NCBI RefSeq assembly: GCF_039539005.1
Contig: NZ_BAABCP010000001.1
Location: 2,356,001 to 2,420,000, forward strand
Direction of reading: 5' to 3'
Length of the DNA stretch: 64,000 nt
DNA from: Microbacterium soli
GTDB taxonomy: Bacteria; Actinomycetota; Actinomycetes; Actinomycetales; Microbacteriaceae
This document shows positions 1-9,645 of the stretch, piece after piece (position 1 is the stretch's first letter; the number at the start of each line of letters is the position of its first letter). Both the position numbers and the translations under genes were made by a program. The notes under the pieces are model-generated. The model saw only the letters and a program-made list of their open reading frames with translations. It had not been told where the DNA came from and did no database searches.

Positions 1-727
1 GTACCCGCTGATCACCCAGGGCACCGGTGCCACCTGGGTCGCCGGCACCCGAGAGGACGACTACCGCATCACCCCCGAGGACGCGGCGGCGCAGGTGGCC
101 GCCGCGGATCCGGATGTCGTGCTGCTGTGCTCGCCGAACAACCCCACCGGCACACCGCTGGGCCTCGACGTCGTCGAAGCCGTGCACGACGCCGCCCGTG
201 GGATCATCGTGGTCGACGAGGCCTATCAGGAGTTCGCCCCGAAGGATGCGGCCTCCGCACTGACGCTGCTGCCCGGCCGCCCCCGACTGGCCGTCTCCCG
301 CACCATGAGCAAGGCCTTCGCCTTCGCCGGCGCGCGGGTGGGCTATCTCGCCGCGGACCCGGCGCTGATCGACGCGCTGCGGCTGGTGCGCCTGCCGTAT
401 CACCTCAGCGCCCTCACGCAGGCCGCCGCGACCGCCGCGCTGCGCAACTCCCGCACCATGCTGCGGATGGTCGACGAGATCGTCGAGCAGCGCGACCGCA
501 TCTCGGCCACACTGGAGGCGCTGGGCTACGCACCGCATCCGTCCTGGTCGAACTTCGTGCTGTTCGGCGGCGTCGACGACCCGAAGCACGTCTGGCAGGA
601 GCTGTACGACCGCGGCGTGCTGATCCGCGACGTCGGCATCCCCGGCCACCTGCGGGTCACCGCGGGCACGGAGGCGGAGACCACGGCGTTCCTGGAGGCC
701 CTCGCCTCGATAGGATCGGCTTCATGA
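1..727 (+). CDS. hisC: Histidinol-phosphate aminotransferase, C-terminal part (cut by window start)
   Basis: PLP-dependent aminotransferase of histidine biosynthesis that converts imidazole-acetol phosphate and glutamate to histidinol phosphate in the cytosol. The reading frame is open from the left edge (first codon at base 2) to the TGA at 725-727; about 241 residues are visible. The fold-type I core is clear: [16 protein letters not shown], and [12 protein letters not shown] with the PLP-binding lysine, followed by ARVGY. The TGA overlaps the hisB start as ATGA, so it is the upstream member of a his operon. The N-terminus lies outside the window. Confidence 0.95.
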   Translation, partial: YPLITQGTGATWVAGTREDDYRITPEDAAAQVAAADPDVVLLCSPNNPTGTPLGLDVVEAVHDAARGIIVVDEAYQEFAPKDAASALTLLPGRPRLAVSRTMSKAFAFAGARVGYLAADPALIDALRLVRLPYHLSALTQAAATAALRNSRTMLRMVDEIVEQRDRISATLEALGYAPHPSWSNFVLFGGVDDPKHVWQELYDRGVLIRDVGIPGHLRVTAGTEAETTAFLEALASIGSAS

Positions 728-1347
728 GCGACCCCCGCAGCGCACGGCCCGTCCGGACCGCGAAGCGCACCCGCAGCACGTCGGAGTCCACGGTCGAGGT
801 CGAGGTGAACCTCGACGGCACCGGCCGCAGCGACATCAGTACGTCCGTGCCGTTCTTCGACCACATGCTCACGGCATTCGCGAAGCACTCCCTGACCGAC
901 CTGACCGTCCGTGCCACCGGTGACACGCACATCGACGCGCACCACACCGTCGAGGACATCGCCATCGTCCTCGGTCAGGCGATCCGCGAGGCGCTCGGCG
1001 ACAAGTCGGGCATCGGCCGATACGGTGACGCGCTGGTGCCGCTGGATGAGGCCCTGGCGCAGGCCGTCGTCGACATCTCCGGCCGTCCGTTCCTCGTGCA
1101 CGACGGTGAGCCCGTCGGCTTCGAGATGCACCTCATCGGCGGCCACTTCACGGGTTCCCTCGTGCGCCACGTGTTCGAGGCCATCTCCTTCAACGCCGCG
1201 CTGACCGTGCACGTGCGCGTGCTGGGCGGGCGAGACCCGCACCACATCGCCGAGGCCGAGTTCAAGGCCTTCGCCCGTGCCTTCCGGCAGGCCAAGTCCC
1301 CGGATCCCCTCGTGGAGGGCATCCCATCGACCAAGGGCGCGCTGTGA
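724..1347 (+). CDS. hisB: Imidazoleglycerol-phosphate dehydratase
   Basis: Dehydrates imidazole glycerol phosphate to imidazole-acetol phosphate in histidine synthesis. At 207 residues it is the monofunctional type, without a phosphatase domain. Both metal-binding signatures are present: AHHTVED in the first half and [12 protein letters not shown] near the C-terminus, plus FFDHMLTAF near the N-terminus. The ATG overlaps the hisC stop and the TGA overlaps the hisH GTG, so translation is coupled on both sides. The order hisC-hisB-hisH-hisA is the usual actinobacterial one. Confidence 0.97.
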   Translation: MSDPRSARPVRTAKRTRSTSESTVEVEVNLDGTGRSDISTSVPFFDHMLTAFAKHSLTDLTVRATGDTHIDAHHTVEDIAIVLGQAIREALGDKSGIGRYGDALVPLDEALAQAVVDISGRPFLVHDGEPVGFEMHLIGGHFTGSLVRHVFEAISFNAALTVHVRVLGGRDPHHIAEAEFKAFARAFRQAKSPDPLVEGIPSTKGAL

Positions 1348-1982
1348 CCACGAGCCCGCGCGTCGTGGTCTTCGACTACGAGTCGGGCAACGTGCACTCC
1401 GCAGCCAAGGCCCTCGCGGCCGCCGGCGCCGAGGTCGAGCTCACCCGCGACCGCGACCGCGCGATCGAAGCCGACGGCCTCGTCGTCCCCGGCGTGGGAG
1501 CGTTCGCCGCGGTGCGGGACGCGCTGCTCGCGCACGGCGGCGATGAGATCATCGACCGGCGGTTGGCAGGAGGTCGCGCGGTCCTGGGCATCTGCGTCGG
1601 CATGCAGGTGCTGTTCGAGCGCGGTGTCGAGCGCGCACAGCCGGCCGAGGGTCTCGGGGAGTGGCCGGGGACGATCACCGAGCTGGAGGCGCCGGTGCTG
1701 CCGCACATGGGCTGGAACACCGTCGAGGCGGGCGTGGGCAGCGTGCTGTTCCGCGGCGTCGAGCAGGAGCGCTTCTACTTCGTGCACTCGTTCGCCGCCA
1801 AGAGCTGGGGGCTCGACGTGCAGGCGCCGTTCCCGCAGCCGACCCTGACCTGGGCCACGCACGGCGAGCGCTTCCTCGCGGCGGTGGAGAACGGACCGCT
1901 CTCCGCCACGCAGTTCCACCCGGAGAAGTCCGGTGATGCGGGCATCCGGCTCCTGACGAACTGGGTGGATGCACTGGCATGA
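1344..1982 (+). CDS. hisH: Imidazole glycerol phosphate synthase, glutamine amidotransferase subunit
   Basis: Class I glutaminase subunit that supplies ammonia to HisF for making IGP and AICAR. The 212-residue protein has the nucleophile in [10 protein letters not shown] (Val where most family members have Leu), the oxyanion PGVGAF motif and the catalytic His/Glu in TQFHPEKSG. It starts with GTG overlapping the hisB stop by 4 nt. Its obligate partner hisF is not in the window; SseB-type and DUF1844 genes follow hisA instead, so hisF must lie elsewhere or upstream. Confidence 0.96.
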   Translation: MTTSPRVVVFDYESGNVHSAAKALAAAGAEVELTRDRDRAIEADGLVVPGVGAFAAVRDALLAHGGDEIIDRRLAGGRAVLGICVGMQVLFERGVERAQPAEGLGEWPGTITELEAPVLPHMGWNTVEAGVGSVLFRGVEQERFYFVHSFAAKSWGLDVQAPFPQPTLTWATHGERFLAAVENGPLSATQFHPEKSGDAGIRLLTNWVDALA

Positions 1983-2084
1983 CCGGCCCGTCACGGCGAG
2001 ACGCCCGTGTTGAACCGCGCCCGTGCGCGGACTAATCTCGATTCTCGTGTTCGCACGATGCGGATCCCCCGAACCAAGGACGTC

Positions 2085-2831
2085 ATGAACGACTTCGCGC
2101 AGTCACCCTCGCTGATCCTCCTTCCCGCCGTGGATGTCGCCGGCGGCAAGGCCGTGCGCCTGACCCGCGGCGAGGCCGGCACCGAGACCAACTACGGCGA
2201 TCCGATCGACGCGGCCGGCGAGTGGGTCGACCAGGGTGCGCAGTGGATCCACCTCGTGGACCTCGATGCCGCGTTCGGGCGCGGCAGCAACGCCGGCATC
2301 CTGCGCAAGGTCATCAAGCAGTACCGCGGGGTGAGCATCGAGCTCTCCGGCGGCATCCGCGACGATGCGAGCCTGGAGGACGCCCTGGAGTCCGGTGCGA
2401 ACCGCATCAACCTCGGCACCGCCGCGCTGGAGAACCCCGAGTGGGCGGCCGACGTCATCAGCCGGTACGGCGAGGCCGTCGCGGTCGGCCTCGACGTGCG
2501 TGGCACGACCCTCGCCGCGCGCGGCTGGACCGAGGAGGGCGGCGACATCTGGGAGGTGCTGGAGCGCCTGGAGGACGCCGGGTGCAGCCGCTACGTCGTC
2601 ACCGACGTCACGAAGGACGGCACCCTGCGCGGCCCGAACCTGGATCTGCTGCGCGAGATCACCTCCCGCACGCCCAAACCGGTCATCGCCTCCGGCGGCG
2701 TCTCCAGCCTCGACGACATCGCTGCGCTGCGAGACCTCGTCCCGCTGGGCGTGGAGGGGGCCATCGTCGGCAAGGCGCTCTACGCCGGGCAGTTCACCCT
2801 GGCGGAGGCGCTGGATGTCGCCGGCGACTGA
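2085..2831 (+). CDS. hisA: Phosphoribosyl isomerase (HisA/PriA type)
   Basis: (beta-alpha)8-barrel isomerase that converts ProFAR to PRFAR in histidine synthesis. In actinobacteria this enzyme (PriA) usually also does the TrpF step of tryptophan synthesis; which activities this one has cannot be read from sequence alone. The 248-residue protein shows [17 protein letters not shown] at the N-terminus, [17 protein letters not shown] and IASGGVSS. I chose the ATG at 2085, preceded by AAGGA with 4 nt spacing, over an in-frame upstream codon at 2007 that would add an unlikely 26-residue extension. Confidence 0.94.
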   Translation: MNDFAQSPSLILLPAVDVAGGKAVRLTRGEAGTETNYGDPIDAAGEWVDQGAQWIHLVDLDAAFGRGSNAGILRKVIKQYRGVSIELSGGIRDDASLEDALESGANRINLGTAALENPEWAADVISRYGEAVAVGLDVRGTTLAARGWTEEGGDIWEVLERLEDAGCSRYVVTDVTKDGTLRGPNLDLLREITSRTPKPVIASGGVSSLDDIAALRDLVPLGVEGAIVGKALYAGQFTLAEALDVAGD

Positions 2832-3603
2832 CGACGCCCGCCATCGCCCGAACACCGCGGACTCGGCGGGAGTCCCCTGGGCGGGGCGCCGCTTCGCTGA
2901 GAACCCCAACTCGGGTGACGACGGGTCCGCCGACCCCGTGCTGCTGCACGCGCTGCACGCCTTCCGCGCCGGGACGGGATCGCAGACCGCCGTGGCGGAC
3001 GCCCTCCGCACGGCGCGTGTCCTCGTCCCGCTGGTCGCGGAGAAGGGCGACGAGGGGGTCGCGCCGAGCGGGCTGAGGGTCGACAAGACGCAGGAGCTCT
3101 CCATCGTCACCGTCGCCGCCCCGGACGGCAGGCGCGTGCAGCCCGCGTTCACCTCCGTGGACACCATGCGCAGCTGGGATGCCCGGGCGAGACCGATTCC
3201 CGTCGAGGCCATCCGCGTGGCGCTGTCCGCGGCGGGCGAGGAGACCGATCTGATCGTGCTGGACCCGGGGTCCGACACGGAGTTCGTGCTCCGCCGGCCC
3301 GCCGTGTGGGCCATCGCCCAGGGGCGGCCCTGGGAACCGAGCTTCCTCTCGCCCGAGGTGTTCGTGGCGCTGCGCGAGAGCATCGCGCACGAGATGGCCG
3401 TCATCGACGTGGCCGTGGCGGCGGGGGATCCGGATGCCAGGATGCGGGGCCCCGAGCTGATCGTGACGCTCGAGCTCATCGACGGCCTGAACCGCGAGAC
3501 GCTGGACGCCGTGCTCGCGCGGCTCGCCCAGCGGTGGGCCGCCGACGACCGCATGGCGGTGCTGGTCGACTCGCTGACCGTGAAGCTCATCCGCTCGGCG
3601 TGA
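2815..3603 (+). CDS. SseB family protein
   Basis: 262-residue cytosolic protein of the SseB family, often found directly after hisA/priA in actinobacteria; its molecular role is not established. The start is the ATG at 2815 with GGAGG at 2804-2808, overlapping the end of hisA by 17 nt, so it is translated from the his operon mRNA. The family hallmarks I see are the ARVLVPLV strand, the [11 protein letters not shown] segment and [14 protein letters not shown]. There are no signal peptide or membrane segments. It ends just before the convergent DUF1844 gene. Confidence 0.85.
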   Translation: MSPATDDARHRPNTADSAGVPWAGRRFAENPNSGDDGSADPVLLHALHAFRAGTGSQTAVADALRTARVLVPLVAEKGDEGVAPSGLRVDKTQELSIVTVAAPDGRRVQPAFTSVDTMRSWDARARPIPVEAIRVALSAAGEETDLIVLDPGSDTEFVLRRPAVWAIAQGRPWEPSFLSPEVFVALRESIAHEMAVIDVAVAAGDPDARMRGPELIVTLELIDGLNRETLDAVLARLAQRWAADDRMAVLVDSLTVKLIRSA

Positions 3604-3613
3604 TCCGCCGAAG

Positions 3614-4003
3614 TCAGGTGACCGGGCCGGTCCACTTCTCGCCGGGGCCCTTGCCGATCGGGTCCTGGATGGGGGAGGCCTCCCGGAAGGCCAGCTGAAG
3701 GGAGCGCAGGCCGTCGCGGAGCGGGCTGGCGTGCGCACTGCTGATCTCCGGCGCGCCGGCGGTGATGAGCCCGGCGAGCGCGTTGATGAGCTTGCGCGCC
3801 TCGTCGAGGTCGAGCTGCGCCTCCGGATCGTCGGCGAGGCCGAGCTTCACCGCGGCCGCGCTCATCAGGTGCACGGCCGTCGTGGTGATCACTTCGACGG
3901 CGGGGACATCGGCGATATCGCGTGTGGCGGTGGACGCCGCCGCCCGCTCCTGCTGCGCCCAGCGCTCGTGGCGGAGATCGGCCTGCTCGTCGGGAGTCGT
4001 CAC
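3614..4003 (-). CDS. DUF1844 domain protein
   Basis: 129-residue acidic cytosolic protein of unknown function. The diagnostic core is [32 protein letters not shown] (shortened here to [19 protein letters not shown]), then an acidic [16 protein letters not shown] helix. The family occurs next to infC in many actinobacteria, as here, where it diverges from infC and converges with the SseB-type gene (10 nt gap). The start is a GTG at 4003-4001; the Shine-Dalgarno is weak, so an alternative start is possible. Confidence 0.8.
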   Translation of the reverse strand: MTTPDEQADLRHERWAQQERAAASTATRDIADVPAVEVITTTAVHLMSAAAVKLGLADDPEAQLDLDEARKLINALAGLITAGAPEISSAHASPLRDGLRSLQLAFREASPIQDPIGKGPGEKWTGPVT

Positions 4004-4020
4004 TTCAGGGTGCTTTCTGG

Positions 4021-4026
4021 TAGACT
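4021..4026 (+). promoter_or_regulatory. Putative -10 element of the infC-rpmI-rplT operon
   Basis: TAGACT fits the actinobacterial TANNNT consensus. Initiation about 7 nt downstream would give a 5' leader of roughly 215 nt before infC. The -35 region is poor. Confidence 0.45.
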
Positions 4027-4029
4027 TCT

Positions 4030-4243
4030 GCGGGCTCCGGAGCTTTCCGCTCCGGCACGAAAGAGGATTCATTCCCACCCGCGCTTGCCGTTCCAGGCTA
4101 CCGGGTTCCGCGCCCCGCCGGATTCCGGTGGAAAGGGTGCGACAAGCCGGTGCTTCGCGCGTGCCGGCGGGTGGGGGGACTCCGATTTCGCCCGAGATGC
4201 ACACCGCATCCCGGTGGCCGAAACCACGTCTAAGGAGTTCCGC
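4030..4243 (+). promoter_or_regulatory. Structured leader of infC operon
   Basis: About 214 nt without a convincing gene. CCGGAGC at 4037-4043 can pair with GCTCCGG at 4049-4055, while GCTCCGGAGC at 4034-4043 is self-complementary, so alternative folds exist. A second GCCGG/CCGGC stem lies near 4150-4170. In E. coli and B. subtilis the infC-rpmI-rplT operon is repressed by L20 through its leader; a similar role here is inference. Confidence 0.35.
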
Positions 4244-4858
<615 letters not shown>

Positions 4859-4910
4859 GCCGCCCGTACGCTCCCGCCATCGCCTCCACGGCAGGGCGGG
4901 TCATCCACCA

Positions 4911-4926
4911 GCATCCGAATGGATGC
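4911..4926 (+). repeat. Small GCATCC/GGATGC hairpin between infC and rpmI
   Basis: GCATCC at 4911-4916 and GGATGC at 4921-4926 form a 6-bp stem with loop GAAT, ending 19 nt before the rpmI start. It could affect access to the rpmI ribosome site, but it is also an instance of the GCATCC motif that recurs all over the window. Confidence 0.35.
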
Positions 4927-4944
4927 CACACGAAGGAAGAGAAG

Positions 4945-5142
4945 ATGCCGAAGCAGAAGACCCACTCGGGGGCGAAGAAGCGCTTCAAGATCACCGGCAG
5001 CGGGAAGCTGAAGAAGCAGCAGGCCGGTATGCGCCACAACCTCGAGCACAAGTCGAGCCGCCGCACGCGTCGCCTGAACCAGGACCAGGTCCTCTCGAAG
5101 GCCGACACGAAGGTCGCGAACAAGCTCCTCGGCCGCGGCTGA
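4945..5142 (+). CDS. rpmI: 50S ribosomal protein L35
   Basis: 65-residue very basic protein, full length for L35, with [15 protein letters not shown] at the N-terminus and the conserved Lys/Arg-rich C-terminus. It is part of the large ribosomal subunit. GAAGGAAGAG precedes the ATG. It sits between infC and rplT in the standard bacterial order. Confidence 0.98.
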   Translation: MPKQKTHSGAKKRFKITGSGKLKKQQAGMRHNLEHKSSRRTRRLNQDQVLSKADTKVANKLLGRG

Positions 5143-5175
5143 GACCGACGAACGCACGAATAGGAATCCAGGAAA

Positions 5176-5562
5176 ATGGCTAGAGTCAAGCGCGCGGTCA
5201 ACGCGCACAAGAAGCGTCGCGTCGTCCTCGACCGCGCCTCGGGTTACCGCGGTCAGCGTTCGCGTCTGTACCGCAAGGCGAAGGAGCAGGTCACTCATTC
5301 CCTCGTCTACGCGTACCGCGATCGTCGCAAGCGCAAGGGCGACTTCCGTCGCCTGTGGATCCAGCGCATCAACGCCGCCGCCCGCCAGAACGGCATCACC
5401 TACAACCGGTTCATCCAGGGCCTCGGCCTCGCCGGCGTCCAGGTCGACCGTCGCATGCTCGCCGAGCTCGCGGTGACCGACGCGGCCGCGTTCGCATCGC
5501 TCGTGGAGACCGCGAAGAAGGCGCTCCCCTCGGACGTCAACGCTCCCAAGGCCGCCGCCTGA
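5176..5562 (+). CDS. rplT: 50S ribosomal protein L20
   Basis: 128-residue L20, an early 23S rRNA-binding protein needed for 50S assembly and, in other bacteria, the repressor of this operon. The [16 protein letters not shown]-terminus, [16 protein letters not shown] and the [10 protein letters not shown] core are diagnostic. AGGAAA precedes the ATG. A strong hairpin terminator follows 18 nt after the stop. Confidence 0.98.
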   Translation: MARVKRAVNAHKKRRVVLDRASGYRGQRSRLYRKAKEQVTHSLVYAYRDRRKRKGDFRRLWIQRINAAARQNGITYNRFIQGLGLAGVQVDRRMLAELAVTDAAAFASLVETAKKALPSDVNAPKAAA

Positions 5563-5580
5563 GCGGAATCCGAGCAGTCG

Positions 5581-5617
5581 GGAACGGGCGCCTCCCCCAG
5601 GGGGAGGCGCCCGTTCC
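5581..5617 (+). terminator. Hairpin terminator after rplT
   Basis: A perfect 17-bp stem (5581-5597 with 5601-5617) closes a 3-nt loop. There is no T-tract, as is common in high-GC actinobacteria. It ends the infC operon and lies just before the -10 of the next gene. Confidence 0.8.
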
Positions 5618-5634
5618 GCGTCATGTGAGCACCC

Positions 5635-5640
5635 TAGACT
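5635..5640 (+). promoter_or_regulatory. Leaderless-type -10 of the rRNA methyltransferase gene
   Basis: TAGACT lies 6 nt before the GTG at 5647, so initiation would be at or next to the start codon. No Shine-Dalgarno is present. Confidence 0.55.
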
Positions 5641-5646
5641 GGGATC

Positions 5647-6453
5647 GTGCTCGAGAATCCCCGTTCACCCCGAGTCCGTGCCGTCGCCAAGCTCACCAAA
5701 CGCAGCGCGCGCACCGAGACCGGGCTGTTCCTGCTGGAGGGGCCGCAGGCCGTCCGTGAGGCGCTGACGTGTCTGCCGCAGTCCATCGTGGAACTGTTCG
5801 CGACGCCGACGGCATGGGAGAAGCATGCCGATGTGCGCATGCTCGCCGGTGAGCGCGGCATCGACGTGCAGTACGTCACCGAGAGCGTGCTCGCGGCCAT
5901 GGCAGACACCGTCACGCCCCAGGGGCTCGTCGCGGTTGCCCGTCAGACCCCCGCGTCCGTGCGCGACATCTTCGCGGCATCACCGCGGCTGATCGCGATC
6001 TGCGAGGAGGTGCGCGACCCCGGCAACCTCGGCACGATCGTCCGTGCGGCCGATGCCGCAGGGGCGGATGCCGTGGTGCTCACCGGCCGGACCGTGGACC
6101 CTTACAACCCCAAGGTCGTCCGCTCCACCACGGGCTCTCTGTTCCACCTGCCGCTGTCCGTGGGCGGCGAGCTGACGGACGTCGTCGAGCGTGCCCGTGC
6201 GGCGGGCATGCAGGTGCTGGCGGCGGACGTGAAGGGCGATGATCTGCTGCGGGCCCGCGCCGAGGGCGTCCTGGAGCGGCCCACCGCATGGCTGTTCGGC
6301 AACGAGGCCCGGGGGCTGGGCGATGACCTGCTGGCGCTGGCCGACCGTGCGCTGAGACTGCCGATCTACGGCAGGGCCGAGTCGCTCAACCTCGCCACCG
6401 CAGCCAGCGTGTGCCTGTACGAGAGCGCCTTCGCCCAGCGCGAGGGCCGATGA
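5647..6453 (+). CDS. TrmH/SpoU family RNA 2'-O-methyltransferase
   Basis: 268-residue SPOUT-class methyltransferase. An N-terminal L7Ae-like substrate-binding part (RSARTETGLFLLEGPQAVREAL) is followed by the SpoU catalytic domain with EEVRDPGNLGTIVRAADAAG, FGNEARGL and LPIYGRAESLNLATAASV, the last being the knotted SAM-binding region. Likely substrate is rRNA (RlmB-like) but a tRNA target cannot be excluded. It starts at GTG 5647 directly behind a TAGACT element, without a Shine-Dalgarno. A response-regulator gene follows after 10 nt, probably by chance rather than function. Confidence 0.88.
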   Translation: MLENPRSPRVRAVAKLTKRSARTETGLFLLEGPQAVREALTCLPQSIVELFATPTAWEKHADVRMLAGERGIDVQYVTESVLAAMADTVTPQGLVAVARQTPASVRDIFAASPRLIAICEEVRDPGNLGTIVRAADAAGADAVVLTGRTVDPYNPKVVRSTTGSLFHLPLSVGGELTDVVERARAAGMQVLAADVKGDDLLRARAEGVLERPTAWLFGNEARGLGDDLLALADRALRLPIYGRAESLNLATAASVCLYESAFAQREGR

Positions 6454-6463
6454 GCGTGATCCC

Positions 6464-7141
6464 GTGCGCATCCTGATCGTCGAGGACGACGACCGTGTCG
6501 CCGATGCCCTCGGCGCCTTCCTCAGCCGCTCGGGCTACGCGACGGTCCGTGCCGTCGACGGCGCACAGGCCTTGGAGCTGATCGGCTCGGACACCGAGCT
6601 CGTGCTGCTGGATCTCGGTCTGCCGGACATGGACGGCATCGACGTGTGCCGCCGGATCCGAGCGCAGAGCGGAGTGCCCGTCATCATCGCCACCGCGCGC
6701 AGCGAGGTCCAGGAGCGCATCCGGGGTCTGCGCGCGGGGGCCGACGACTTCGTCGTCAAGCCGTACGACGTACGGGAGCTGCTGGCGCGCATCGAGGCGG
6801 TCACCAGGCGGTTGCATCCGCTGGACGGGCTGGATGGGGCATCCGGCGACCGCGCACTGGTCGAGGTCGACGGAGTCAGCATCGATCTCGTCGCGCGCCG
6901 GGTGACCGTCGACGACGAGAACGTCGAGTTGACGCGGAAGGAGTTCGACATCGTCGCGGCACTGGCCAGGTATCCGGGCGTCGCCGTGCCCCGTGAACGG
7001 CTGATCCGCGAGGTGTGGAACACCGACTGGCAGAGCTTCGCCCGCTCGCTCGAGGTGCATGTCGCCTCCATCCGCCGCAAGATCGGCCGGCCCTCGCTGA
7101 TCGAGACGGTCCGCGGCGTCGGGTACCGGCTGGAGGGCTGA
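6464..7141 (+). CDS. OmpR/PhoB-family response regulator (GluR-like)
   Basis: 225-residue DNA-binding regulator. The receiver domain spans about residues 1-115 with acidic pocket EDD at 7-9, phospho-acceptor Asp50 in LLDLGLPDMDG, the TARSEVQERI threonine region and Lys in VKPYDVRELL. A winged-helix output domain covers about 130-225 (RKEFDIVAALARYPG, SLEVHVASIRRKIG, ETVRGVGYRL). It starts with GTG. The histidine kinase gene follows after 2 nt, then a TAXI binding protein and gluABCD. In Streptomyces coelicolor a GluR-GluK pair adjacent to gluABCD senses extracellular glutamate; this context suggests the same role. Confidence 0.92.
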   Translation: MRILIVEDDDRVADALGAFLSRSGYATVRAVDGAQALELIGSDTELVLLDLGLPDMDGIDVCRRIRAQSGVPVIIATARSEVQERIRGLRAGADDFVVKPYDVRELLARIEAVTRRLHPLDGLDGASGDRALVEVDGVSIDLVARRVTVDDENVELTRKEFDIVAALARYPGVAVPRERLIREVWNTDWQSFARSLEVHVASIRRKIGRPSLIETVRGVGYRLEG

Positions 7142-7143
7142 GG

Positions 7144-8520
7144 ATGCGACGTCGGCTCATCGTCGTGTTCCTGGTACCGCTGGTGCTCGTGCTGACCGTG
7201 CTCGGCGGAGGCTACGCGTGGAGCACGGCGCGGGGCGTGCAGCAGGAGTTCTACGCCGAGCAGCTCGGCGACCTCGGCTACTTCGTCACCACGGCGCGCC
7301 AGGCCCTGCTCACCGGCAGCAGCGACATGTTCGAGGGGGAGGTCCGCCGGTACCGGGAGCTCTACGGCACCCGGGTCATGGTGGTCGACCGCACCGGGCA
7401 CGCCTGGGCCCCCCGGAGCGCGGACCCGATGCTGGATCGTCCCGAGGTGGACGCGCAGATCCGCCTCGCGCTCTCCGGTCGGCGCGGCGAGCTGCCGCAG
7501 AATGCACTGCCGTGGCAGTTCAGCGACCTCTCGCTCGTGGAGCCCGTGTTCGACGGCGGCGACGTCATCGGCGCGGTCGTGATGTCGGCGAGCGTCGACG
7601 TGCCGCGGGCCGAGATCGGTCGGCAGTGGTTTCTGATCGCCGCCGTTGCGGCTGTCGTGATCGCCGCGGGTCTGCTGATCGTGTTCCGCCTCGCCGGGTG
7701 GGTGCTGCGCCCGGTGCGCCGCCTGGATCGGGCGATGGAGGCCATCGAGCGCGGCGACATGGACGCACGGATCCGCGACGAGACCGGGCCGCCGGAGCTG
7801 CATCGGATGATCCTGATGTTCAACAGGATGGCCGATGAGATCGAGCGGGTCGTGGCCAGGCAGCAGGAGTTCGCGCTGAACGCCTCGCACGAGCTGCGCA
7901 ACCCCCTCAACGCCCTGCTGCTGCGGGTGGAGGTACTCGCGGCCGACGTGGGGGCTGCCGGCGCAGCCGATGTGGAGAAGATCCGCGAAGAGGGGGAGCG
8001 GATGACCCGCATCCTCGACACGCTGCTGGGCTTCGCCCGCGGATCCGTGAGCGAGTCCGACTTCGAGGATGTCGACTTGACGGCACTGGTCGCGCGTCGT
8101 TCACGGGCGTGGCAGGATGTGGCGGCCCGGAAGGCGATCGTCTTCACCGTCGACGGGGGCGGCCCTATCCTGAGCCATGTGGACGAGGCAGTCGTGGAGA
8201 GTGCGCTGGACGCCGTGATCGACAACGCCGTCAAGTTCTCGCCGCACGGCGGGCGCGTCGAGCTGAGCGTGCGTCCGAGCGACGAGCGCACGCGCATCGT
8301 CGTGCGCGATCATGGCCCGGGAATGGAAGCGGAGGAGCTCGAGCAGGCGGCTGACAGGTTCTGGCGCAGTACCCGGAACCAGAACATCCCCGGATCCGGA
8401 CTGGGCCTCGCGATCGCCATGGATCTCCTGCGCTCCGTGGGCGGACGGCTGGCGGTCCAGTCCCCGCAGGGCGGCGGACTGAGCGTGATCTTCGATCTTC
8501 CGGGGGCGAATCCGCGATGA
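7144..8520 (+). CDS. Sensor histidine kinase (GluK-like)
   Basis: 458-residue membrane kinase. TM1 is at about residues 5-23, an extracytoplasmic sensor of about 135 residues follows, TM2 at about 160-185, then HAMP (RLAGWVLRPVRRLDRAMEAI), HisKA with phospho-acceptor His249 in NASHELRNPLNALLLR, and HATPase_c with N-box DNAVKFSPHG, G1 DHGPGM and G2 GSGLGLAIAMDLL. It partners with the response regulator just upstream, and its TGA overlaps the start of the TAXI lipoprotein gene (ATGA), which suggests that the binding protein works with this kinase. The ligand is inferred to be glutamate from context. Confidence 0.92.
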   Translation: MRRRLIVVFLVPLVLVLTVLGGGYAWSTARGVQQEFYAEQLGDLGYFVTTARQALLTGSSDMFEGEVRRYRELYGTRVMVVDRTGHAWAPRSADPMLDRPEVDAQIRLALSGRRGELPQNALPWQFSDLSLVEPVFDGGDVIGAVVMSASVDVPRAEIGRQWFLIAAVAAVVIAAGLLIVFRLAGWVLRPVRRLDRAMEAIERGDMDARIRDETGPPELHRMILMFNRMADEIERVVARQQEFALNASHELRNPLNALLLRVEVLAADVGAAGAADVEKIREEGERMTRILDTLLGFARGSVSESDFEDVDLTALVARRSRAWQDVAARKAIVFTVDGGGPILSHVDEAVVESALDAVIDNAVKFSPHGGRVELSVRPSDERTRIVVRDHGPGMEAEELEQAADRFWRSTRNQNIPGSGLGLAIAMDLLRSVGGRLAVQSPQGGGLSVIFDLPGANPR

Positions 8521-9479
8521 GGAGATCCGCACGCCTGCTGGTCGCCCTGCTCGCCGCCTCGGCGGTGCTGCTGAGCCTGGTGTCGTGCGCGCCGGACCGG
8601 CCGGCATGGGCGCAGCGTCCGCTGCGGATCGCGGGCGGGGGCGCCGCCGGCGTGTATCACGACTACGGGGCGGGTCTGGTCGAGGTGCTCTCACGGGACT
8701 TCGACATGGATGCCGAGGTCATCGAGACCAACGGTTCGGTCGACAACCTGCGTCTCATCGGCGAAGGATCCGCCCAGCTGGGCTTCGCGCAGAGCGATGC
8801 CGTCGCGGATGCCGTCACCGGGACGGGCGACTTCGACGCCCCGCTCCCGATCCGTGCCGTCGCCCGGCTGTATGACGAGTACGTGCATGTCGTCGTGCGG
8901 GCGGACTCGGGCATCCGGGACATCTCCGATCTCGCCGGGCGCACCGTCTCCCTCGGCGGTCAGGGCTCCGGGGTGAGCGTGGTCGCACGTCGCGTGCTGG
9001 AGGCCTCCGATGTGCCCGTCGACGCCGTGCACGACGCGGGGCTCGGCCTGGACGCCTCCATCCTCGCCCTGGTGGACTCCCGCATCGACGCGCTGTTCTG
9101 GGTCGGCGGGCTGCCGACCCCGGGCGTCCTGGGATTGGCGGAGCGCACGCCCATCCGTCTGCTGTCGATCGATGCCGACGTGGTGGCCAGGGCGGATGCC
9201 GTGCACGCGGGCGTGTACCGCTCCGCGGAGTTCCCGGTGGGAATGTACGGCAGCGACGAGCCGACGCTGGCGATGACCGTGCCGAACTACCTGGTCACGG
9301 CGGAGCAGGTCCCCGACGACCTGGTGCGGGACGTGCTGGCGGAACTGTTCCGCACCAGTACGGAGATCTCCCGGAACGTGCCCACGGCGGCGCTGTTGGA
9401 TCGTCGGCTGGCGATCTTCACCGACCCGATCATGCTGCACCCCGGCGCGGAGGAGTACTACCGTCGGGCCCGTCGCTGA
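8517..9479 (+). CDS. TAXI-family solute-binding lipoprotein
   Basis: 320-residue periplasmic-type binding protein of the TAXI (TRAP-associated extracytoplasmic immunogenic) family. A signal peptide with lipobox LVSC puts the acylated Cys near residue 23. The TAXI core is seen in LRIAGGGAAGVYHDYGAGL, ETNGSVDNLRLIGEGSAQLGFAQSDAV and GRTVSLGGQGSGVSVVARRVLEA. No TRAP membrane subunit genes occur nearby. It is translationally coupled to the kinase gene, so a sensory rather than transport role is the simpler reading. The Thermus thermophilus TAXI protein binds glutamate/glutamine, which would fit the gluABCD operon next door. Confidence 0.88.
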   Translation: MRRSARLLVALLAASAVLLSLVSCAPDRPAWAQRPLRIAGGGAAGVYHDYGAGLVEVLSRDFDMDAEVIETNGSVDNLRLIGEGSAQLGFAQSDAVADAVTGTGDFDAPLPIRAVARLYDEYVHVVVRADSGIRDISDLAGRTVSLGGQGSGVSVVARRVLEASDVPVDAVHDAGLGLDASILALVDSRIDALFWVGGLPTPGVLGLAERTPIRLLSIDADVVARADAVHAGVYRSAEFPVGMYGSDEPTLAMTVPNYLVTAEQVPDDLVRDVLAELFRTSTEISRNVPTAALLDRRLAIFTDPIMLHPGAEEYYRRARR

Positions 9480-9514
9480 CCTGCGGTGGAGGCAGCTCGC
9501 GGGCTGCCCGTCGC

Positions 9515-9535
9515 ACACTCAAGAAACACTCAAGA
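9515..9535 (+). promoter_or_regulatory. Exact direct repeat, probable response-regulator site
   Basis: The 10-mer ACACTCAAGA occurs at 9515-9524 and again at 9526-9535, an 11-nt period, i.e. one helical turn. This is the layout bound by OmpR-family dimers. It ends 26 bp before the -10 of the glu operon, an activator position. Confidence 0.65.
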
Positions 9536-9561
9536 GCCTGGCCCGCACCGTGGCGGGTGCC

Positions 9562-9567
9562 TAGCCT
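9562..9567 (+). promoter_or_regulatory. Putative -10 of the glu transporter operon
   Basis: TAGCCT fits TANNNT; no good -35 is present at the expected place (around 9539-9544), as expected for an activator-dependent promoter. The leader to the gluA ATG would be about 78 nt. Confidence 0.5.
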
Positions 9568-9645
9568 GAGGGGGTCAGCGGTTTCGACGGGGATCCCCGA
9601 CAGCTTCGGTGCTCCCCATGACCGGCAGGTTCTGAGGGAGGCAGC

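Noticed and set aside
711..723. TAGGAT 7 nt before hisB as an internal leaderless promoter
   Set aside because: It lies inside hisC and hisB is already coupled by ATGA; evidence is insufficient for a separate promoter.
2007..2084. Upstream start for hisA giving 274 residues
   Set aside because: No Shine-Dalgarno, and the extension has no similarity to HisA/PriA N-termini; ATG 2085 has AAGGA at good spacing.
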